Source of the DNA: Rhizopus arrhizus
Lineage: Eukaryota > Mucoromycota > Mucoromycetes > Mucorales > Rhizopodaceae
NCBI GenBank assembly: GCA_024220505.1
Contig: JAKZZE010000031.1
Span: 496,001 to 560,000, forward strand
Direction: 5' to 3'
DNA length: 64,000 nt
Each line of letters opens with the position of its first letter. The first letter of the stretch is position 1. Below the pieces are notes generated by a model that was not told the origin of the DNA, did no database searches, and was given only the letters and a program-made list of their open reading frames with translations. Below are positions 57,901 through 64,000 of the stretch, piece after piece. The position numbers were made by a program, and so were the translations under genes.

Positions 57901-60750
57901 ACACTCAGAGATGTAATTGATGAAGGGATTGATGAACAGGAAGCATGGAGGCTTTTTAGACACATCTTGGAAGGACTAGTTCACATACACTCTCAAGGCT
58001 TGATACACCGTGATTTAAAGCCTGCAAATATCTTCTTGGATTCAAATAACGATGTAAAAATTGGTGATTTTGGCCTGGCTACATCGAATCAAACTCTCGT
58101 AGATGGACAATCATTTTCTCGCACTGCAAGCCAAATCCGTATTTATAATAATACCGAAAATAGCAATGTTTCTGCGAGTTATGCAGGTTACTCTGCTTCA
58201 AACCAAAACTTGGACGAAAGTATGACAACTGGTGTTGGTACCACATTCTACGTTTCTCCTGAAGTTATGCCTAATCCGACCACTGGAACCACATCAGGTA
58301 TGCGTTATAACCAGAAAGTTGACATGTTTTCTTTGGGTGTCATCTTTTTTGAAATGTGCTATCAGTTTTCTACAGGCATGCAGCGGGTTGTAGTATTGAA
58401 TGAGCTGCGTAATGGTAAATTTCCGCAAGATTTTCCTGCAAACTATGTCAATCAGCAGAAAATCATTAGCTTACTCCTCTCACCGCAGCCCAAAGATCGT
58501 CCCAATAGTTTTGAGCTACTACGCAGTGACCTCTTGCCGCCAAAGTTGGAGGATGAGTATATCAAGGAATGTGTACGAACTATTGCAAATCCGAATACAC
58601 CCTATTACGACAAGCTAATGTCTGCTATGTTCTTACAATCTCCAGACCGACTTAAAGATTTCACATACGATTACCAAACGAACATGGAAGCACCCTTTGA
58701 TCCATACAGCCATATCTTTTTTGATCGTATTAGAGATCATATGGCAAAAGTGTTTAAACGCCACGGTGCAATTGAGGTGTCATCTCCTCTGCTCGTTCCC
58801 AAAAATGATTTATATGAATGGAATTGGAAAAACCCTGTTTATATGATGGATTCTCGAGGTTCTTTGAACCAGCTTCCTTATGACCAAACTGTTCCATTTG
58901 CTCGTTTTATTGCTCGCCAAAAAGGGTTTCCCGAATTAAAACGGTTCACATTTGATAGAGTCTATCGAGAAAACCAGAGTGGTGGCCAACCCGAAGCTGT
59001 TCTTGAAGCTGATTTTGATATTGTGCACAGAGAAACTGCAGCATTCATGGTACCCGATGCAGAGGTTCTTAAAGTAGTAGAAGAAGTGTTGGATGAGTTG
59101 CCACCGTACAAAAATGGCAATTTTTATTTTATGATCAACCATACAAACATCGCCGACCTTATCTTGGACAGTTGTCGTGTTCCTCCTGATATTCGCAAAG
59201 GAGTACTTGTTGCTCTGTCTAGCTTAGGAAGAGTGCCATCATTTGCAGCTGTGCGAAATGTATTAAAATTAAAATTCCATATTCAAAGAAGTGTCCTGGA
59301 TGAGTTATCGCTATTTAACATTCAAGGTAATCTAATTAAAAACCAGCATTTAATACATATTAAAATGAATATAGGTGAATTGGAAACTGTTGCGAGAAAA
59401 GTGGAGCTGTTGTTAACAGGAAACCATAAAACCACATTTAGAGAAAATATCGGTGCATTGAGAATGCTGCTCGTTATCGCTAAACATATTGGAATTCATC
59501 ATAAGATCATATTTCACCCTTTATTAGTCTACAACAACCATTTTTATAAAGGTGGATTGATATTTGAAGCTATCAGTGATACAATTGATTCAAAACGAAA
59601 GGACGTATTGGCAGTTGGCGGCAGATACGATTTCCTCATTCAGCATTTTGCTCATCCCAATGCAACTGCAAATCGTAAGCTTCGAGCAGTGGGAGTTAAC
59701 ATTGCTGTTCAAAAACTGATCCGGCATTTGGATATTCACCAGTCTGGGCAAGTTAAATATCTAACGAAAGCCAAGAACGAAAAACTGAGAAGCTTTGGTG
59801 CATGGGCACCCAAACGATGTGACGTCTATGTTGCCAGCTTTGGTAAGGTTTTGCTACAGGAACGATTGGATCTTGTAAATGAGCTGTGGAATCATGGTAT
59901 TCGTGCCCAGTTTCAGTATTATGATGATGAACAAAACGATCTATCACCTGAGGAGCTTGTTTCTCTCTGTAAGAAGGCGTGTATCAACTGGATTATTATT
60001 GTGAAGCATAAAAGTTCTGAAAGTAATAAAGCCGAAATGACAGTGAAAGTGAAAGACGTATTGAGAAAAACAGAAACAGAAGTTACCAAATCAGAACTAT
60101 GTCAATGGTTAATGTCGGAAATAAATGAACAAACAAGAATTGATTCAGCAGTAAAAGTTAGAAGCAAGCATGAATTAAAATCAAAAGATAACGCTGATTT
60201 AGGTAGCATGAATAAAAATAGAATATCAATATACCTTATTAAAATCATCAAATAGTACGCAGTGACCCTTTTTCTCTTGACTTGTCCAAATCTGAAAATA
60301 TGGAGCAGAAAAAGTTGAATTTTGAAGTAAATATTGTATTTAGTGAAGGGCGTGGTAAAGAACGTACAAAGATGAAGCATAAGCATAAAACTGTTATTAC
60401 TGATAAAGGTAAGTACTTGAAATTGACATTTGTTTTACAAAAAAAAAGTAGCTCACTGACTCCTTTTTGTTAAAGCTATTAATCGACTCACGCCTATTGT
60501 TGATGATCAAAAGAAGGACGTTCAAGTGGTTGCTTTTGATCTTCCTAAAGATACCATTCGGCACATGATAGGTTATGCATTTTGGCAGGATGATGACTAT
60601 AAGAAACTACTAGATCGTGTAGGTGTCAGCCAACATGATACATTACATAAAGTAAGACATGCTGTTCAAAAATTAATTGACGCCAAACATAAATGTGTAT
60701 GGCTTTATTCTCATAAAGATGATTTTGCTTTGCTGTGTTGTTTAACTTAA
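54988..60750 (+). CDS. GCN2: eIF2-alpha kinase GCN2
   Basis: Phosphorylates eIF2-alpha when uncharged tRNA accumulates (amino-acid starvation). Nine exons: 54988-55092, 55157-55816, 55874-56351, 56408-56488, 56549-56926, 56984-59326, 59375-60202, 60256-60408, 60476-60750, giving 1766 aa with all phases consistent. The RWD domain (1-130) binds GCN1, and a charged helix follows. A pseudokinase at about 256-540 has a degenerate G-loop and no HRD or DFG. The active kinase starts at GKGGFGEV (about 647), with Lys669, HRDLKPANIF (catalytic Asp911) and DFG (Asp929), and carries a long acidic Ser/Asp insert between the lobes. The HisRS-like domain is at about 1110-1500, and a C-terminal ribosome/dimerisation domain ends the protein. 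Intron 59327-59374 is 48 nt, in frame and stop-free, so retention would add 16 residues. Confidence 0.95.
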
Positions 60751-60829
60751 TAAATTGTTATTTTATGAAAAAAACCTATTCTTGTAATTAGTTAGTACAT
60801 ACTCTCACCTTTATAATAAGTGCAGTCGA

Positions 60830-62310
60830 TAATAAAATGTAAAGGTTATCGAGCTTCCTTTTCAAGACCCAATTTACAACCAAGCTTTGCAAAGACTAAC
60901 ATCCCTCTTGGTTTTGTATCCCGTTTGATACACATTCGAACCGAACAATATTTATTATGATGTCAAAGCTAACCCATGTGAGCATATTATGGCCTTCTAT
61001 CAGCTTGCTCGCTTATTCGAAGCTCTCAGATTACCTATTTTCAATTGCTTCCCTCTTCGCAGAGCGTGAATACCTGGTTATGCAACAATTGATAGTAAAA
61101 TTCTCTGTCAAAATATTCTTGACCGTCGGTGGATTAATGATGTCAATAAAATGAACCTCTGGGCCGAGATAATTGATATGAATTCTGCAGCTTTGAAACC
61201 TCAACAACTTGATGCGCTTCAATTTTGTAGAACAATCCAAACAGATGGTGTGGGTGCCACAGTTCTTAAAAAAGACACGATAGAAAGCATCGATATATTG
61301 GTTTTCAAAGGGCTTTTGTAGAACCTGAGCCTTACATAACAGTCCTCAATGCTCAACAACGTGGAGATATTAATGATCGCCGTATTATTATTGATCCTGG
61401 AAGATGAGACCTTTTACACCGTGTACATAAAAACTCAACTGCTGATACACTACGCACGTACAGACATACCAAGCCTTGCCAAGATAAGATGGAAAAAACA
61501 AAAAAGTATCGTCGTATCTGTGAAGCCGTTAAACCACAAGAAGTACGAAATGCTGAAGATACTCTTATAAATTCTAGATCTTTAAACTTGCAAAATTTGA
61601 AAAATACCTTAGAAACCGTGTATTGGTTACTGAATTATTACATAAACATTATACTGAAACTACAACCAATCATTTGACTACTCATCCCTTTCATCGAATA
61701 TTGAAACTGTCCAGGTGCATTAGAAGGCAAGGATATAGTCACCAAATTGAAAAGTAAGTTTGGAAACTATGCTGTTTTTGTTATAGATAACTATTCCGTT
61801 CCAAACACCCGGTATCAAGAACCTGTGAGAGGCGTCGGGTTCAGAAAGCTGCTGAAGAAACATGGATTCTTAATGCATTTGATCGATGAGTTTCGAACAA
61901 GTCAGTGCTGCCTCTCTTGTGAATATCGTAGTCTGACAACCTTCAAGAGAATACCAAATCCACGGCCATATCAAAGATGAAATAATCCTGAAATTATTTG
62001 CCATGGTTTACTTTAATAATCAAATGCTCTGATTAATAATTAAAATTGTTCGCTGACTTTTTTTTTTTTTCTCAAGTGAACAAATCAAAATTGCAAAGTG
62101 ATCGTGCGAAGTAATTTAGGTGCTGAAGAACTTTGCGAACGTTTATGGAATAGGAGTTTGGTAATATGCCTAAATATGGTTCATATTGTTCGTAACCTTC
62201 ACTTAAATGAAGAAATATCAGAGAGTTTTCAACGTGCTGGGGCTGAAAGAAGAGGCCCAACTAGAAGAAGAAGATCTGAAAAGAATGAAGAACGACGAGT
62301 TTTACCTAGA
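60830..62310 (+). pseudogene. Fanzor (eukaryotic TnpB-like) RNA-guided nuclease relic
   Basis: Plus-strand remnant of a Fanzor-family protein. N-terminal/mid region: FYQLARLFEAL, FPLRRA then a TGA and IPGYATIDSKIL, LWAEIIDMNSAALKPQQ, RTIQTDGVGATVLKKD. RuvC-I: IIIDPGR with catalytic Asp codon 61393-61395, followed by an in-frame TGA and DLLHRVHKNST. Then KKYRRICEAVKPQEV. RuvC-II: NTRYQEPVRGVGFRKLLKK with Glu codon 61819-61821, followed by HLIDEFRTSQCCLSC (first zinc-ribbon Cys pair). The second Cys pair is lost. RuvC-III: LWNRSLVICLNMVHIVRNL, where the usual Asp of NRD is Ser (codon 62155-62157). Several stops and frame changes; dead. It sits 80 bp downstream of GCN2. No transposon ends were recognised. 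Confidence 0.72.
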
Positions 62311-63229
62311 ACCCTGTAAATTTCCAACACGATTATCGCTGTACTACCCTGGATGCACTTTAGTATTATTATTCAGCTGTTGTACCTTTTATCATTGAAT
62401 ATAGGTTTCGATTTATTATTTATTTTTTACTTGCTAATCTTTTTTTTTTTTCATTTATTATATGTATTCATAATTGCTATTATTCTTATTTTATCTTTTG
62501 TATCATTTTTTCTTCTTCATTTGCTCCAAATTTTTCCTGCTTCTATGCTAAGCTTGTTTTTACTTTTGCACCATTTTTTTTTAAAAGCATACCAATGGTT
62601 TCGGAATAAAATGTATTCCATCCGCTATGAAGTTGACAACTTGTAACATAACACAGACGCCAGTGATACAGCTTCTCTTGATTCTTGACTCTTTCAATAC
62701 TTCAAAGGTATACATCACTGCATAAACACCCTTCAAATTTTCACCACATTCTTTACTTTTCACTGCTTTTTTACTTTTGATTTCCAAAGGGTTTTTAAAT
62801 TCTTTTTTATGCATTTTATTTGAATTTGTCTATATGAATTACTATGAATACATCCTAAGTTCAATGAGGCTTCTTAATAAATTTCACTACTTGATCAAAT
62901 ACATTTCAAATATAACATGGCAATAGCGACTCTAATTTTTTCAAAAGTGGTAACCGTGTCATCCTATTTTTCATTCAGAAAAAAATAAATAAATAAAAGC
63001 CAATATAAAAACGTGGAGGTAAAGTTTAGCATTTACATTATTAATAAAAAAAAACAGTTAAATCAAATGGAATATATTATCATTAAATTCATATCTAATA
63101 AAATGTCCTAATCCGAGCTTAAATTACGTACGAAGTATTTCTGAAACAGTTGTCCAAAAATAGCATCTTTAATTTTTTAAATTTTAATATAGCAAAATAA
63201 TGTATTTCATTAGTTTGAGCAAAAGTTCA
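62311..63229. other. Intergenic, T-rich
   Basis: Between the Fanzor relic and AOS1. A 77-codon minus-strand frame (62814-62581; EIKSKKAVKSKECGENLKGV) is protein-like and may be another relic, but is not recognised. The plus frame at 62353-62646 is hydrophobic T-rich noise. Confidence 0.35.
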
Positions 63230-63485
63230 TCATAAATGATGCAGCGATCCTGTTTCTATAACCAAACAGTAAGTTTTTATGAATAATAAGATAGTTTGGC
63301 TGAGGGAAATATGGGGACGTACGAATCACTTACCGTCAAGTCCATTGTAGTAAAGCCAATTCTTTATGGGTAGCTCATTAGCAGAAAGTGTTCGCAATAT
63401 ATCTTGAGCTAAGATCCCACCGAGTATTGCTGCTACTGGAGATATCTCTGTATGGAACAATGCACAAACCTCTCTATTTTTAACG

Positions 63486-63516
<31 letters not shown>

Positions 63517-64000
63517 TCAGACAAATTTATGATAGAATCAAGTATGCTACTTACTTGAATAAAGCTGTATTGAATAAAGTTGAATCAGAAATGCCCATAC
63601 TTTCAAGGTATTCGTTTATTTTTTCTCCTATAAAATCTTCATTTTCTTCACATGGAAACGTGCCATAATCCCTTTGAAACATTAATAAAACTAATGCACC
63701 ATATTTTAATTAATAAGTTGCAAATGTTATTGATTTTAAAATATTACTGTAAATAACAAAAGCAAGAGGCGATGTTCTTTTTTTGAGTGTCTTTAAGGAC
63801 ATGCTTGACCAATCTTTTGATAATGAACTCTCTAGGCTTGCATATTGTTCTGTATATGCAATTCTTTCTGAGCTTTTACTAGAACTTTTTTCTCTATCAT
63901 TATTTTTTAATTCATTCAGCATCATTAACAAGATATCCTATTTACGGTATGTAGACATGCTCTACCAAGTCACAAAATATGTAACCAAACCAACCAAACG
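63230..64000 (-). CDS. AOS1: SUMO-activating enzyme subunit 1 (AOS1/SAE1), 3' part
   Basis: Smaller subunit of the SUMO E1 heterodimer (with UBA2); acts in the nucleus. Partial: the 5' part lies beyond the right window edge. Minus-strand exons inferred: 64000-63946 (partial), 63893-63748, 63690-63555, 63473-63334, 63255-63230, with consistent phases and GT-AG introns of 51-81 nt. Visible segments: FGWFGYIFCDLVEHVYI, then ASLESSLSKDWSSMSLKTL, FVIYILLMFQRDYG, and the family hallmark ISPVAAILGGILAQDILRTL followed by NWLYYNGLDG; the last exon encodes only ETGSLHHL. This order (YASL...DWSS..., then PVAAILGGILAQ, then NGLDG) matches SAE1 and not UBA1 or NAE1. The intron at 63474-63554 holds a 29-nt A run (63486-63514). 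Confidence 0.85.

Noticed and set aside
1..64000. CRISPR array or bacterial-type operon
   Set aside because: No regularly spaced repeats; genes have spliceosomal introns and eukaryotic domains.

Overview
The window looks like nuclear DNA of an early-diverging filamentous fungus, most likely a Mucorales-type Mucoromycota species. It is AT-rich, has very short introns (about 44-80 nt), and carries a motor-domain chitin synthase, degenerate LINE elements, Tc1/mariner and Fanzor (TnpB-like) relics. The exact species cannot be read from the sequence. All exon boundaries were inferred by eye from splice sites, reading frame and protein-family alignment.

Layout. 1-14.3 kb is repeat-rich: three broken copies of an unnamed gene family (1-638, 5366-6508, 13.7-14.3 kb), a long degenerate LINE on the minus strand (0.8-4.45 kb), a truncated 5S rRNA-like piece (6.56 kb), a LINE tail at 8.2 kb, a 1.88-kb segment with 235-bp inverted arms around an intact 185-codon gene (8.37-10.25 kb), and LINE fragments at 10.3-12.2 kb. 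16.3-24.1 kb holds a USP-type deubiquitinase (+), a BAP31/Yet3-type ER membrane protein (-), another LINE relic and decayed coding stretch (20.1-21.2 kb), and an ankyrin protein resembling ANKRD54 (-). 24.9-43.4 kb is the gene-dense core: a secreted multicopper oxidase (+), a chitin synthase with a myosin-like motor domain (+), a PIKfyve/Fab1 lipid kinase (+), and, converging on it with 9 bp between stop codons, an unrecognised two-pass membrane protein (-). 43.4-52.2 kb is gene-poor and full of homopolymers and microsatellites. 52.2-54.7 kb contains a mariner-like transposase relic, a second copy of a 350-bp repeat, and a LINE C-terminus with its 3' tail. 55.0-60.75 kb is the eIF2-alpha kinase GCN2 (+), 60.8-62.3 kb a decayed Fanzor nuclease, and 63.2-64.0 kb the 3' part of the SUMO E1 subunit AOS1/SAE1 (-), cut by the window edge.

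The intact genes are housekeeping or cell-surface genes with separate roles: ubiquitin and SUMO control, the ER, endosomal lipid signalling, cell-wall synthesis, metal/phenol oxidation and starvation signalling. They do not form an operon-like or biosynthetic cluster. The accessory DNA between them is where the unusual material lies. The most notable items are the Fanzor relic, the inverted-repeat-bounded orphan gene, the loss of the ATP-binding P-loop in the chitin synthase motor domain, and a stem-loop conserved between two LINE 3' tails.
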